64,000 bases of DNA from Synechocystis sp. PCC 7509 (GCF_000332075.2 NZ_ALVU02000001.1:992001-1056000), one strand, 5' to 3'; positions 54,357-64,000 are shown, counted from the first letter of the stretch. Notes: generated by a model not told the origin, from the letters alone. Numbers and translations are program-made.

Positions 54357-55835
54357 ATGAAATCCTTAATGGTAGTGGGAACAACTTCCCACGCTGGAAA
54401 ATCCCTAATAACTACCGCTATATGTCGGATTATGTCTCGTCGTGGCTGGCGGGTAGCACCTTTTAAGGGGCAAAACATGGCTTTGAATGCTTATGTAACC
54501 GCTAGTGGTGGAGAAATTGGTTATGCTCAAGCGGTGCAAGCTTGGGCCGCCGGAACGCAGCCGACTATAGAAATGAATCCAATTTTGCTTAAACCCCAAG
54601 GTGATATGACATCTCAAGTCATCCTTAAAGGTAAAGCCGTTGGCAAGGTAGGAGCCGCCGATTATTACCAGCAATATTTTGATATAGGTTGGCAAGCAAT
54701 TCAGGATTCTTTACAGCAGTTAAGTACAGAATTTGATTTGATTGTTTGTGAAGGTGCGGGAAGTCCAGCCGAAATTAACCTCAAACATCGCGATTTAACC
54801 AATATGCGGGTGGCAAAACATCTAAACGCGCCCACGCTGCTAGTAGTAGATATTGAGCGCGGAGGTGCTTTTGCTCATGTGGTCGGAACTTTAGCTTTAC
54901 TAGACCCGGACGAGCGGGCTTTAATTCGCGGGATAATTATTAATAAATTCCGGGGAATGCGCTCAATTTTGCAACCAGGGATTGAATGGCTAGAGCAATA
55001 TACAGGTATCCCAGTAGTAGGGGTAATTCCCTGGCTAGAACAGGTATTTCCTGCCGAAGACTCTTTAGATTTATTTGAGCGCAAAACATCTTCGTCTCAA
55101 GGCGATCTTAATATTACGGTGCTGCGTTTACCGCGAATTGCCAATTTTACCGACTTCGATCCGCTAGAGTCTGAACCTACAGTATCCCTAAAATATCTCC
55201 ATCCCAAACAAGAATTAGGACATCCAGATGCGGTAATTATTCCTGGAACTAAAACTACCATAGCTGACTTACTATTGCTGCAAAAAACTGGTATGGCAGA
55301 AGCAATTAAAAACTATGCAGCTTCCGGCGGTACAGTTTTAGGGATTTGCGGCGGTTATCAAATGATGGGGCAATATTTAACCGATCCCGATCGCCTAGAA
55401 AGTGAATATAGCAAATGCGATGGGTTGGATTTGTTGCCAATTAAAACTATGATTACCGATTATAAAATTGCCAAACAAAGGCAAGTAACTTCAAACTTTC
55501 CCCAAAGTGGCTTACCGGTAGCTGGGTATGAAATTCATCAAGGGCGATCGCGTTTAATCGATCTTGAGGCAGGTACAAAGGATTACAGTCCCTTATTTGA
55601 CGACCCTAGCCTCGGATTAGTGGATAAAGATCAATTAGTTTGGGGTAGTTATTTGCATGGATTATTTGATAATGGGGCGTGGCGACGTGCTTGGTTAAAT
55701 CGTCTCCGCCAACAACGAGGATTAAAGTCTTTACCTACAGGCATTCCCAATTATCGAGAGCAACGAGAAAGTATGTTAGATACCTTGGCAACTAACATTG
55801 AAGCTCATTTGAATTTAAACGATATTTTGAGGTAA
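54357..55835 (+). CDS. cobQ: Cobyric acid synthase
   Basis: This 492-residue glutamine-dependent amidotransferase (CobQ/CbiP) amidates four side chains of the corrin ring in cobalamin synthesis. The N-terminal ATP-binding domain is VVGTTSHAGKSLITTAIC, followed by PFKGQNMALNAYVTASGGEI. The C-terminal glutaminase domain has Cys in LGICGGYQMM and His in GSYLHGLFD. The length is normal. A tiny ferredoxin gene begins 2 bp after the stop. Confidence 0.95.
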   Translation: MKSLMVVGTTSHAGKSLITTAICRIMSRRGWRVAPFKGQNMALNAYVTASGGEIGYAQAVQAWAAGTQPTIEMNPILLKPQGDMTSQVILKGKAVGKVGAADYYQQYFDIGWQAIQDSLQQLSTEFDLIVCEGAGSPAEINLKHRDLTNMRVAKHLNAPTLLVVDIERGGAFAHVVGTLALLDPDERALIRGIIINKFRGMRSILQPGIEWLEQYTGIPVVGVIPWLEQVFPAEDSLDLFERKTSSSQGDLNITVLRLPRIANFTDFDPLESEPTVSLKYLHPKQELGHPDAVIIPGTKTTIADLLLLQKTGMAEAIKNYAASGGTVLGICGGYQMMGQYLTDPDRLESEYSKCDGLDLLPIKTMITDYKIAKQRQVTSNFPQSGLPVAGYEIHQGRSRLIDLEAGTKDYSPLFDDPSLGLVDKDQLVWGSYLHGLFDNGAWRRAWLNRLRQQRGLKSLPTGIPNYREQRESMLDTLATNIEAHLNLNDILR

Positions 55836-55837
55836 TA

Positions 55838-56071
55838 ATGGTTTGCGTACATTTTTTGCCCGACAATATTACCACTGAGGCACAAGTTGGCGAATTAATC
55901 TTAGATGTGGCTTCGCGGTGTGGGATAACTATTCCCACAGGCTGCTTGATGGGTACTTGCCATGCTTGCGAGGTAGAAATAGATGACGGTAACGCGATTC
56001 GTGCTTGTATTACTGCTGTACCGAAACGATCGCATTTAACAATTAATCTCTATAGCGATCCAACGTGGTAA
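55838..56071 (+). CDS. Small [2Fe-2S] ferredoxin-like protein
   Basis: This 77-residue protein has the plant-type [2Fe-2S] cluster cysteines Cys36, Cys41, Cys44 and Cys57 (TGCLMGTCHACEVE then IRACI), spaced C-x4-C-x2-C-x12-C. It is about 20 residues shorter than photosynthetic ferredoxin (PetF). It begins 2 nt after cobQ, so the two form one operon. Corrin-ring synthesis has reduction steps, so it might deliver electrons there; that link is inference. Confidence 0.85.
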   Translation: MVCVHFLPDNITTEAQVGELILDVASRCGITIPTGCLMGTCHACEVEIDDGNAIRACITAVPKRSHLTINLYSDPTW

Positions 56072-56114
56072 ATAGGGGCGCAAAGTATTGCGCCCCTACT
56101 ACAATGGCAACGAT

Positions 56115-56753
56115 TTATTTATTTGGTTGGGGAGTCATCCGCAAATAAGGCTTAATTTCTTCGTAACCCTTGGGAAACTTTTCTTTCAACACGGCTGGAT
56201 CTTTCAACGATGGTACGATTACACAGTCGCCGCCATCTTCCCAGTTTGCCGGAGTTGCTACGCTGTAGTTGTCTGTTAGTTGCAATGAATCGATTACCCG
56301 CAAAATCTCCGCAAAGTTGCGTCCTGTACTAGCGGGATAGGTAAGAGTCAAACGCAGTTTTTTCTGTGGATCGATAATAAATACCGATCGCACGGTTAAA
56401 GTGTTGTTAGCGTTGGGGTGAATCATATCGTACAAGTCGGAAACTGTGCGATCGGGATCGGCTAAAATTGGAAAATTTAGTTTAGTTCCCTGAGTTTCCT
56501 CAATATCTCCAACCCAGCCATTGTGCGATTCCACATTGTCAACGCTTAATGCCAAGGCTTTAACATTGCGCTTATCAAGTTCTGGTTTGAGATAGGCGAC
56601 TTGTCCAAGTTCTGTCGTACAAACTGGGGTAAAGTCCGCCGGGTGAGAAAATAAAACTACCCAACTATCTCCTGCCCATTCGTAGAAATCAATATCGCCG
56701 TGGGTCGAAGCTTGTTTAAAGTTAGGAACTGTATCGCCTAATCTTAGCGCCAT
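56115..56753 (-). CDS. 1-Cys peroxiredoxin (Prx6 type)
   Basis: This 212-residue peroxidase has the peroxidatic Cys45 in HPADFTPVCTTELG. The C-terminal extension of Prx6-like enzymes is present, with the dimer-forming region ANWEDGGDCVIVPSL. No resolving Cys at the usual place. It is soluble and stands alone on the minus strand, convergent with the cobQ-ferredoxin pair. Confidence 0.93.
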   Translation of the reverse strand: MALRLGDTVPNFKQASTHGDIDFYEWAGDSWVVLFSHPADFTPVCTTELGQVAYLKPELDKRNVKALALSVDNVESHNGWVGDIEETQGTKLNFPILADPDRTVSDLYDMIHPNANNTLTVRSVFIIDPQKKLRLTLTYPASTGRNFAEILRVIDSLQLTDNYSVATPANWEDGGDCVIVPSLKDPAVLKEKFPKGYEEIKPYLRMTPQPNK

Positions 56754-56853
56754 GAATTGTTACCTCTGCTCAAAAATTCCTGTTGTTCACTTTAGCGATC
56801 ATGCCATAAAAGACCGGTTTTCCGGTCGGATTGTAGCGGATTTGAATAAAATT

Positions 56854-57309
56854 TTAATAAGCGGGTGCAGCCAACGCCGAAATAGTTACACCTAAAATCG
56901 AGCCGATAATGACTTGAAAAGGCGTATGTCCGAGCAATTCCTTCAAACGGTCTTCATTAAACTCGTGGTCTTTGCTAAATAGTTCGTCAATCATTTGGTT
57001 AAGAATCCGGGCTTGCTTACCCGCCGCTTGACGTACTCCGGCGGCATCATACATGACAATAGCAGCAAAAATAGTGGCGATCGCAAATTCGGGACTTCCC
57101 CAGCCAGCCGTTTGTCCGACCCCGGTTGCCAAAGAAGTTACTAGCGCCGAATGAGCGCTAGGCATTCCCCCAGTAGTGACTAAAACGCGGACATTAAACT
57201 TACGATTTTTAGCTAAGTCAATAATTAGTTTTGAAGCTTGAGCAATCAGACAAGTTATGACAGCAATGTATAAAACGCTGTTATCTAGAATGTCGCCAAA
57301 GTCCTGCAT
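56854..57309 (-). CDS. Divergent PAP2 family protein (DUF212)
   Basis: This 151-residue membrane protein has four or five helices. The PAP2-like motif is GGMPSAHSALVTSLATGVG, and the end of the fold is YDAAGVRQAAGKQA. DUF212 members occur in bacteria and chloroplasts and may be lipid phosphatases or act in chlorophyll/carotenoid membranes. It lies 21 bp downstream of crtE, in the order folD-crtE-PAP2-like that I associate with cyanobacteria. Confidence 0.9.
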   Translation of the reverse strand: MQDFGDILDNSVLYIAVITCLIAQASKLIIDLAKNRKFNVRVLVTTGGMPSAHSALVTSLATGVGQTAGWGSPEFAIATIFAAIVMYDAAGVRQAAGKQARILNQMIDELFSKDHEFNEDRLKELLGHTPFQVIIGSILGVTISALAAPAY

Positions 57310-57330
57310 GGTTTTGTTAAATAAGGATAT

Positions 57331-58257
57331 TTAATGAGTGCGGCTAGTGATATAGTGAGCGATCGCTTTTAAGGGCGTGGCTTTGTCTCCAAATGGCTCT
57401 AATTGAGCTATAGCGGCGGCTATTAGCTGTCGTGCCTGATGGAGTGATTCTTCTATCCCCCACAAGCTAGGATAGGTTACTTTTTGCGCTTGTAAATCTT
57501 TTCCGGCAGTTTTGCCTAATTGTTCTTGAGTTGAGGTGATATCCAAAACATCATCAATAATTTGAAATGCCAAACCGATATTTTGAGAAAAACCAGACAA
57601 TCGTTGCAAATCTTCTTCTGACATCCCGGCTAAAATTCCCCCACAAACTACACTAGCTTCTAGCAATGCCGCCGTTTTATGGTTGTGAATGAAATTCAAA
57701 GTTTCTAAAGAGACATCAGTTTTGCCTTCCGATTCTAAATCCACTACCTGACCGCCTACCAATCCTGCCGCACCTACCGCGCGTCCTAGCTTTGCTATTA
57801 CTTTTAAAACTTGCTCGGCGGGTACATTAAAAGTATTAGTAGCAACAAATTCAAAAGCGTAAGCGAGTAACCCATCGCCAGCCAAAATCGCAATATCTTC
57901 GCCATAAACTTTATGATTGGTCAATTTACCCCGGCGATAGTCGTCATTGTCCATCGCTGGTAAGTCATCGTGAATCAATGACATGGTATGAATCATCTCT
58001 AAAGCACACGCCGTAGGCATCGCTGTTTCTAACGTCCCTCCAGCCATCTGACAAGTAGCAAGGCAAAGAATTGGACGCAACCGCTTTCCCCCAGCAAGTA
58101 AGGAGTAGCGCATCGCCTCGTATATCTTTTCTGGATAAACAACAGAAATCGCCCGGTCTAAGGCTGCTTCTACAAGGCTTTGATGCTCAAGTAAGTAAGC
58201 TGATAAATTAAACTGGGCTGTTTGTGAAGTCATTTGCAGATTATCCATTGCTACCAT
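57331..58257 (-). CDS. crtE: Geranylgeranyl diphosphate synthase
   Basis: This 308-residue all-trans polyprenyl synthase makes GGPP for chlorophyll tails, carotenoids and quinones. The first Asp-rich motif is [14 protein letters not shown] and the second is [11 protein letters not shown]. The residues before the first motif set product length and fit a short-chain (C20) enzyme. The start is ATG 58257, or ATG 58248 three codons later. It follows folD by 63 bp. Confidence 0.93.
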   Translation of the reverse strand: MVAMDNLQMTSQTAQFNLSAYLLEHQSLVEAALDRAISVVYPEKIYEAMRYSLLAGGKRLRPILCLATCQMAGGTLETAMPTACALEMIHTMSLIHDDLPAMDNDDYRRGKLTNHKVYGEDIAILAGDGLLAYAFEFVATNTFNVPAEQVLKVIAKLGRAVGAAGLVGGQVVDLESEGKTDVSLETLNFIHNHKTAALLEASVVCGGILAGMSEEDLQRLSGFSQNIGLAFQIIDDVLDITSTQEQLGKTAGKDLQAQKVTYPSLWGIEESLHQARQLIAAAIAQLEPFGDKATPLKAIAHYITSRTH

Positions 58258-58320
58258 CGGTCAATTCCTCAAGCTGCTGTTACATCCGTAATAATTTTAC
58301 GAGGCTTTGGGGAATATATT

Positions 58321-59202
58321 TTAAGAAATTTTATGGTAATGGCAATAGCTAAGTACAGTATTTTGCAACAATATAGCTCTAGTCATGGGTCCAATTCCGC
58401 CAGGGACAGGGGTAAGGTAGGAAGCAACTTGTTGCACCGAGGCAAAATCTACATCTCCTACTAAACGGCTTTTACCTGTAGTCGCATCCGTAATACTATT
58501 AATTCCCACATCAACAACTACCGCTCCCGGCTTCACCATTGCAGCAGTGATTAATCCTGCCTTGCCTACGGCGGGGATGAGGATGTCAGCTTCCTTAGTA
58601 ATAGATTCTAGGTCATTAGATTTGGAATGGGCGACAGTAACCGTTGCATCTGCCTCTAATAGCATCAATGCTAAAGGCTTACCCACTAAAATACTTCTCC
58701 CGACAACAACGGCTTTTTTGCCCTTAAGTTCTATATTGTATTCTTGCAACAATCGCATAACTCCGGCGGGGGTACAACTGCGTAAACCGGGTTCGCCTCT
58801 TAGCAATCGTCCTAAATTAAGCGGGTGCAGTCCATCAACATCTTTGTTAGGCTCTATTTGGTGTAGCAGGGTAACGGCATCTAAGGGTTGTGGTAAAGGC
58901 AACTGTACTAAAATTCCATCTACTCTTTCATCTTGATTTAGCGTTTGAATTACTTTTTCTAGCTCCAATTGGCTTGTATTGACGGGGAAATGCTGACCAA
59001 AAGAGGCAATTCCCACATTTACACAATCTCGCTCTTTGTTTCGCACGTAGGCAGCGCTGGCGGGGTTGTCACCGACCATAATTACTGCTAAACCAGGGTT
59101 GCGTCCTATCTGCGGTGTCAATGCTTGAATCCGCTCTAAGAGATTCGTTTGCAGCTTTTGAGCTAAAGCCTTACCGTCTAATAATTTAGCCGTTGTATTC
59201 AT
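58321..59202 (-). CDS. folD: Bifunctional methylenetetrahydrofolate dehydrogenase/cyclohydrolase
   Basis: This 293-residue enzyme interconverts methylene-, methenyl- and formyl-tetrahydrofolate. The catalytic region is [12 protein letters not shown] (YxxxK) and the NADP site is [17 protein letters not shown]. The C-terminal [18 protein letters not shown] is diagnostic. The length is normal. First gene of a folD-crtE-PAP2-like operon on the minus strand. Confidence 0.96.
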   Translation of the reverse strand: MNTTAKLLDGKALAQKLQTNLLERIQALTPQIGRNPGLAVIMVGDNPASAAYVRNKERDCVNVGIASFGQHFPVNTSQLELEKVIQTLNQDERVDGILVQLPLPQPLDAVTLLHQIEPNKDVDGLHPLNLGRLLRGEPGLRSCTPAGVMRLLQEYNIELKGKKAVVVGRSILVGKPLALMLLEADATVTVAHSKSNDLESITKEADILIPAVGKAGLITAAMVKPGAVVVDVGINSITDATTGKSRLVGDVDFASVQQVASYLTPVPGGIGPMTRAILLQNTVLSYCHYHKIS

Positions 59203-59372
59203 TAAGATTGCACCTAGATTTTTAAAGAAAACTATTTAATCAATTAGCATTTTTTTTAACCGCAGCAAAGGTATTCGTATTTTTAGGTAGGTAAAAATAT
59301 ATTTATCTACATTTTGGGTGTTGACAATAAATAATTGACGGTATATCTGTAATTAACTTAATAAATTTTTAT

Positions 59373-59783
59373 ATGAAAATGCTATCCATAAGAAGTTTTT
59401 GTCTAGTAAGCTGTAACTTTTTTATTGTCGGCGGCTTAATTAGTTGTAACGGTTTAGGAAACTCTAGCTTTAATGGTATCAATTTCAGAAATGTAACTGA
59501 AATCCGCAATATCAAGTTGCCCAACAAGCAAGGAACAGTATATTTGCAAGGACGAATAACTAATATTGTGCCATTATCAGAACCTTGGCAAGCTTATCAA
59601 ATGCAAGACTCTAGTGGGACAATTTGGGCGATAACCAGTCTTAAAGGCTTAAAAATCCAAGATAAGTTAGTAATTAAAGGCAATCTTCGCTACCAAAGCA
59701 TTCCGGTAGCAACTCAAGAATTAGGCGACTTTTATGTAGAGGAACAAGAAAGGCTCGAACATACGCCAGCAGTTCAGTTATGA
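59373..59783 (+). CDS. Small OB-fold lipoprotein
   Basis: This 136-residue protein has a lipobox near residue 25 (GGLISC). The mature part reads as an OB-fold (VYLQGRITNIVPLSEPWQAY, QMQDSSGTIWAITS, KLVIKGNLRY). Such lipoproteins of unknown role occur in cyanobacteria. Its stop overlaps the NUDIX start as ATGA, so the two are translationally coupled, a surprising pairing of an exported and a cytoplasmic protein. Confidence 0.7.
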   Translation: MKMLSIRSFCLVSCNFFIVGGLISCNGLGNSSFNGINFRNVTEIRNIKLPNKQGTVYLQGRITNIVPLSEPWQAYQMQDSSGTIWAITSLKGLKIQDKLVIKGNLRYQSIPVATQELGDFYVEEQERLEHTPAVQL

Positions 59784-60217
59784 GTAATTCAATTGTACAA
59801 GTAGCGATCGCAATTCTCTACCAAAACGACAAATTTTTAATGCAATTGCGCGACGACATCCCCAACATAGTCTATCCCGGACACTGGGGTTTATTTGGCG
59901 GACACCTAGAACCCGGTGAAACTCCAGATATTGCCGTAAAACGAGAACTATTAGAAGAAATTAGTTATACGCCACCAAACTTAATTGAATTTGGCTGTTA
60001 TCCAGATGAAAAAGCTATTCGTTATATTTATTATGCGCCGCTAACCGTAGAACTAAATCAGTTAGTTTTACTTGAAGGTTGGGATATGGATTTTTTGACA
60101 ATTGATAATATAGAACAAGGTATATATTATTCACAAAAAGCTCAGGGTATTTATCCATTAGTTTCTACTGCTCAAAAAATTTTGTTAGATTTTATAGATA
60201 AAATAAGTAATGCTTAA
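59780..60217 (+). CDS. NUDIX hydrolase
   Basis: This 145-residue NUDIX protein carries a complete box at residues 40-62 (GGHLEPGETPDIAVKREL, then LEEI), with the Gly, Glu, Arg and Glu-Glu metal ligands. It should hydrolyse a nucleoside diphosphate linked to another group; the substrate is not evident. It overlaps the lipoprotein gene by 4 nt and the AAA gene by 8 nt. Confidence 0.9.
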   Translation: MSNSIVQVAIAILYQNDKFLMQLRDDIPNIVYPGHWGLFGGHLEPGETPDIAVKRELLEEISYTPPNLIEFGCYPDEKAIRYIYYAPLTVELNQLVLLEGWDMDFLTIDNIEQGIYYSQKAQGIYPLVSTAQKILLDFIDKISNA

Positions 60218-61457
60218 GAAACTCATACTCAAAAATTGGAAAAGCTATCGTTATGCTGAACTCTTTATTGACCCTCTAACCGTTCTTATTGGTACAAATG
60301 CTAGTGGAAAATCAAACGCCCTTGATGGGTTAGAATTTTTAAATAGAACTGCGTTAGGAAAAGATATTCCAGCAGCTTTGATAGGTGATGAAACGCTTTC
60401 TTCTATTCGAGGTGGTGTAGAATGGGCAGCATTTAAGCCGGAAAATCAATTTACATTAGAAGTATTAGTACAGGGCAACAATGACAGGGTAGACTACTTT
60501 TATAGCATTACTGTGGAAACTGAACCTCGCGTTCAACTTCTAGCTGAGTCTTTAGTAAGAATTACGAAAAGACCAAAAACAGATAAAAATCCTCATAAAA
60601 TTTCTTTGTTTCAAGCAGATAGTGACTCGCCAGATAATCCTAGTATAGTTGCACGGCTTTACAATACAAAGAAGGGTAAGCCCAAAGATGTAAGACGTTC
60701 TAATTCTATTCTAAGTCAGCTAACAGGATTGGCTTCTATTTCTCAAGATATTACTGAAGGACTTAACATAGTTTCCCAAGTTTTAAAAAATATTTTTATT
60801 CTCGATCCTATTCCTTCCAAAATGCGTTCCTTTTCACCTTTTTCCGATCGTATACTTAGCGATGCTTCTAATATTGCTGGTATATTAGCAGCTTTAGCAG
60901 AACCCGAAAAAAGTCAAGTGGAAGCAGAAATAACTAAATATGTTACAGATTTACCAGGACGAGATATTCAAAAAGTCTGGGCAGAACCAGTAGGTAGATT
61001 TAAGTATGATGCAATGCTATATTGTCAAGAGATGTGGGTAGAAAATAAAGAATCTACCCTTATAGATGCGCGGGGAATGTCTGATGGAACACTCAGATTT
61101 TTAGCAATTATTACAACACTATTAACAAGACCAGAAAATAGTCAAATAGTAATTGAAGAAGTAGACAACGGGCTTCACCCATCTCGTTCTGAGTTGCTAA
61201 TAAAAATGCTCCGAGAAATAGGAGAACGTAGGCAAATTGATATATTAATTACTACTCATAACCCAGCTTTACTAGATGCGTTAGGTTCAGAAATAGTCCC
61301 TTTTGTAGTGGTAGCGCACCGGGACAATGAAACGGGAGAAAGCAAATTAACGCTACTTGAAAATATTAATAATTTACCTAAACTGATGGCATCGGGAACC
61401 CTAGGTAAACTTACGTCTCAAGGTTCTCTTGAAAAAAGCCTTTCTAGTGTTAATTAG
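60210..61457 (+). CDS. AAA/ABC-type ATPase (RecF/OLD-like), partner of a PIN nuclease
   Basis: This 415-residue ATPase is of the AAA15/AAA21 (SMC-RecF-like) group. Walker A is GTNASGKSN (residues 28-36). The C-terminal half has the signature MSDGTLRF near 289, Walker B IVIEEVDNGLHPSR near 314, and the H-loop TTHNPALLDALG near 350. A helical insert lies between. No nuclease (TOPRIM) domain is fused. The next gene, 9 bp on, is a PIN nuclease, suggesting an ATPase-nuclease pair. The gene is AT-rich and has no GCGATCGC. Confidence 0.85.
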   Translation: MLKKLILKNWKSYRYAELFIDPLTVLIGTNASGKSNALDGLEFLNRTALGKDIPAALIGDETLSSIRGGVEWAAFKPENQFTLEVLVQGNNDRVDYFYSITVETEPRVQLLAESLVRITKRPKTDKNPHKISLFQADSDSPDNPSIVARLYNTKKGKPKDVRRSNSILSQLTGLASISQDITEGLNIVSQVLKNIFILDPIPSKMRSFSPFSDRILSDASNIAGILAALAEPEKSQVEAEITKYVTDLPGRDIQKVWAEPVGRFKYDAMLYCQEMWVENKESTLIDARGMSDGTLRFLAIITTLLTRPENSQIVIEEVDNGLHPSRSELLIKMLREIGERRQIDILITTHNPALLDALGSEIVPFVVVAHRDNETGESKLTLLENINNLPKLMASGTLGKLTSQGSLEKSLSSVN

Positions 61458-61465
61458 CCACGAAT

Positions 61466-61972
61466 ATGAAAAAAGTGCTAGTTATTGATACTTCTATTCT
61501 TTGTGTTTATCTTGAAGTTCCTGGAAAAGACACTTGTGGGTCTAACAAAGACCAATGGGATAAACAACGCGTTGATGACTTATTAAAAAAAGAAGTACAA
61601 GAATCAACAATATTTGTGCTTCCCCTAGCTGCAATTATAGAAACTGGCAATCACATCGCCCAAGCTGTAACAAAACGCTACGAGATAGCTCAAGCTTTAG
61701 CTGAAATTATCCTCAAAACAGCAAAACAGGAAACTCCCTGGGCAGCATTTACTGAACAATCAGTTCTTTGGGACACACAAGGACTAAAAAATTTAGCGGC
61801 AGAATGGCCTGAACTAGCCAAACAGAAACTTTCTATTGGCGATGCTACTATCATATCGGTAGCTGAATACTACGCCAAAATGGGTTCAACGGTAAAAATT
61901 CTCACAGCCGATAAGGGACTGGAAGCATACCAGCCAATAACTCCGGTTCCAACTCCTCGCCGGAGAAGTTAG
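61466..61972 (+). CDS. PIN-domain nuclease
   Basis: This 168-residue protein has a PIN fold. All four acidic residues that bind Mg2+ are visible: Asp8 (LVIDTSIL), Glu59 (AAIIETGN), Asp126 (SIGDATII) and Asp149 (LTADKGLEAY). The PIN fold usually cuts RNA. It is larger than VapC toxins (about 130 residues) and has no small antitoxin gene beside it. Its partner is the AAA ATPase upstream, so control of nuclease activity by the ATPase is inferred. Confidence 0.83.
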   Translation: MKKVLVIDTSILCVYLEVPGKDTCGSNKDQWDKQRVDDLLKKEVQESTIFVLPLAAIIETGNHIAQAVTKRYEIAQALAEIILKTAKQETPWAAFTEQSVLWDTQGLKNLAAEWPELAKQKLSIGDATIISVAEYYAKMGSTVKILTADKGLEAYQPITPVPTPRRRS

Positions 61973-62116
61973 GATTTATCTTTAACTAAAACCAACGATT
62001 ACAATAATTTTTACTCCTCACACCTTAAAATTGCGGCGAAGGCAAATCTTTCCTTCAGGCCAGAGGTTTAGTCAATGCGGTAAAGTCAAATAGTGAGCAA
62101 CCTGCAACCTTTAGAC

Positions 62117-64000
62117 ATGAACGTTTCGCCTGACCCATCATCACTAGATTCCAATCAACGCAAATCAACTATGCCTAACGCCGATTATCGGGAGTTGGAG
62201 CGGAAAAAACTTAGCCCGATGATGCAGCATTATGTTGAAGTCAAAGAGCAGTATCCTCACGCGCTGCTATTGTACCGAGTTGGTGACTTTTTTGAAGTAT
62301 TTTTTCAAGATGCTTGCACCGTTTCCGAGCAACTAGAATTAGTTTTAACTAGCATTCAAGCCGGGAAAGAAATCGGGCGAGTACCCATGTCTGGCGTACC
62401 TCACCATGCCATAGACCGCTATTGTGCCATGTTAGTTGAAAAAGGATTTGCGATCGCACTTTGCGACCAAGTAGAAGATGCGTCGGTAGCAGCAGCGCAA
62501 AATCGCCAGGTAAAGCGCGAAGTTACAAAGGTTATTACTCCCGGAACACTGTTAGACGAAGGAATGCTCAATGCTCGTCGCAACAACTTTCTCGCCGCCG
62601 TTGTCATTGCGGGAGAACATTGGGGTTTAGCTTACGCAGACATCTCTACAGGGGAATTTCTCACTACTCAATCAAGCAGTTTAGAGCATTTAACCCAAGA
62701 ATTAATGCGTTTGCAGCCGTCAGAAGTATTATTTCCCACCAATGCCCCCGATTTAGGTAGTTTATTGCGTCCAGGGGAAAAGTCTGCCCACTTACCTAGC
62801 TGCCTTCCTAGCTCGTTTTGCTATGCGCTGCGTAGTCAAAACCCTTTCACCCTCGCCGAAGCACGAAGTCGGCTGTTGCAGCGCTTTAGAATGCGGAGTC
62901 TAGAAGGAGTTGGCTTAGAACACCTACCCCTTGCTGTACGGGCGGCGGGGGGATTGCTGGAATACTTAGAAGCTACCCAAAAAGAAAACCCTGTAGCTTT
63001 GCAATTATTACGAACTTACACCCTTACAGACTTTTTAATTGTAGATAGCCAAAGCCGCCGCAATTTAGAAATTACTCAAACTGTCCGCGATGGAATTTTA
63101 CACGGTTCGCTGCTGTGGGCAATTGATAAAACCAGTACAGCAATGGGCGGTAGAGCTTTGCGGCGTTGGTTTTTGCAACCATTGTTAGACATTAAAGGTA
63201 TTAAATCGCGTCAAGACACTATTCAAGAATTAGTCGAAGACACGTCGCTGCGTCACGACTTAAGGCAACTATTGCGGCAAATATACGATTTAGAAAGGCT
63301 AACTGGACGGGCGAGTTCTGGTAGTGCTAACGCGCGAGATTTGGTGTCTTTAGCCGATTCTTTATTAAGGCTGCCAGAAATAGCTAGGTTAGTAGAAAAT
63401 GCTCAATCGCCTTATCTTAAAGCTTTGCAAAAAGTACCGCCGATTTTGGAGCAATTGGGGCATCAAATTCGCAATCATTTAGTAGAATCTCCCCCTTTAT
63501 ACCTCACTGAAGGCGGCTTGATTCGCAGTGGCATTAATTCTCAGCTTGATGAGTTGCGTATAACAGTTGAACAAGACAAACTATGGATTGCGAACCTAGA
63601 AGTTAAGGAAAAAGCTCGAACGGGAATCCCCAACCTTAAAGTGGGGTTTAATAAAACTTTTGGATATTACATTAGTATTTCTCGCTCTCGCGCTGACCAA
63701 GTTCCCGATAACTATATCCGCAAACAAACTCTCACTAATGAGGAGCGCTATATTACGCCGGATTTGAAAGAAAAAGAAGCGCGAATTTTGACGGCAAAAG
63801 ATGACCTCAATCGTTTAGAATACGAGGTTTTTTCCCTTTTACGTCAAGAAGTTGGGGAAAGTGCGGAGATTATTCGCAATACTTCTCGCGCGGTGGCGGC
63901 GGCGGATGTATTGTGTGGTTTTGCGGAAGTGGCGGTTTATCAAGGCTACTGTCGTCCGCAAATGGTAGAAGGGCGAGAAATAATAATTATTGATGGTCGT
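62117..64000 (+). CDS. mutS: DNA mismatch repair protein MutS (3' end beyond window)
   Basis: The 628 visible codons cover the mismatch-binding, connector, core and most of the clamp domains. The mismatch-reading loop contains Phe-x-Glu in GDFFEVFF, and the core has SGSANARDL and [14 protein letters not shown] 62117 is chosen, with ATG 62171 (MPNADYREL) as an alternative. The ATPase domain lies downstream of the window edge, so completeness cannot be judged. Confidence 0.95.
   Translation, partial: MNVSPDPSSLDSNQRKSTMPNADYRELERKKLSPMMQHYVEVKEQYPHALLLYRVGDFFEVFFQDACTVSEQLELVLTSIQAGKEIGRVPMSGVPHHAIDRYCAMLVEKGFAIALCDQVEDASVAAAQNRQVKREVTKVITPGTLLDEGMLNARRNNFLAAVVIAGEHWGLAYADISTGEFLTTQSSSLEHLTQELMRLQPSEVLFPTNAPDLGSLLRPGEKSAHLPSCLPSSFCYALRSQNPFTLAEARSRLLQRFRMRSLEGVGLEHLPLAVRAAGGLLEYLEATQKENPVALQLLRTYTLTDFLIVDSQSRRNLEITQTVRDGILHGSLLWAIDKTSTAMGGRALRRWFLQPLLDIKGIKSRQDTIQELVEDTSLRHDLRQLLRQIYDLERLTGRASSGSANARDLVSLADSLLRLPEIARLVENAQSPYLKALQKVPPILEQLGHQIRNHLVESPPLYLTEGGLIRSGINSQLDELRITVEQDKLWIANLEVKEKARTGIPNLKVGFNKTFGYYISISRSRADQVPDNYIRKQTLTNEERYITPDLKEKEARILTAKDDLNRLEYEVFSLLRQEVGESAEIIRNTSRAVAAADVLCGFAEVAVYQGYCRPQMVEGREIIIIDGR

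Noticed and set aside
61466-61972. Classical VapBC toxin-antitoxin
   Set aside because: No small DNA-binding antitoxin gene lies next to the PIN gene, and the PIN protein is longer than typical VapC.

Overview
The window is chromosomal DNA from a cyanobacterium. The octamer GCGATCGC (HIP1-like) recurs throughout. The gene content is that of an oxygenic phototroph: a CO2-uptake NDH-1 operon, the variable chain of ferredoxin-thioredoxin reductase, an FtsH2-type thylakoid protease, 4-hydroxyphenylpyruvate dioxygenase, a CPP1-like protein, a Zur/FurB-type regulator, and many small families (DUF3611, DUF3155, DUF2811, DUF3082) that I know mainly from cyanobacteria. I cannot name the genus from sequence alone. 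No tRNA, rRNA or CRISPR array was recognised.

Layout. 1-11,760 holds housekeeping and conserved genes: serS, DUF3611, a PadR regulator, a complex C assembly protein, DUF3155, a GAF histidine kinase, an SLH protein, hydrolases, RidA and a CIA30/SDR fusion. 11,934-14,007 is an AT-rich type II restriction-modification pair, with a TdeIII-family endonuclease. 14,150-20,375 holds conserved genes including rnz, ftrV and an nfeD/SPFH pair. 20,372-25,668 (minus strand) is the inducible CO2-uptake operon ndhF3-ndhD3-cupA-cupS. 26,141-27,604 is zur and purSQ.

27,596-36,741 is the accessory region. It holds two Uma2 nucleases in tandem, then a 7.4-kb block bounded by two almost identical pentapeptide-repeat genes. 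Inside the block are two secreted proteins of nine ELWKSNGT repeats each and a very large helicase-like ATPase. The N-terminus of the ATPase is broken by two frameshifts that cancel each other. The core functions resume at 36,849-48,399: an ABC ATPase, ftsH2, hppD, an OmpR-type regulator, ispE and prxQ.

48,472-53,745 (minus strand) is a complete guanidine-use locus. A guanidine-I riboswitch with an attenuator hairpin precedes a guanidine hydrolase (agmatinase-like, GdmH type), two HypA/HypB-like nickel accessory proteins, and a NitT/TauT-type ABC importer. The inferred logic is that guanidine turns on its own import and hydrolysis, and that HypA/HypB supply nickel to the hydrolase rather than to a hydrogenase.

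53,854-59,202 holds cobQ, a small ferredoxin, a 1-Cys peroxiredoxin, a PAP2-like protein, crtE and folD. 59,373-61,972 is a compact run of lipoprotein, NUDIX hydrolase, AAA ATPase and PIN nuclease; the last two resemble an undescribed defence or toxin module. The window ends inside mutS.
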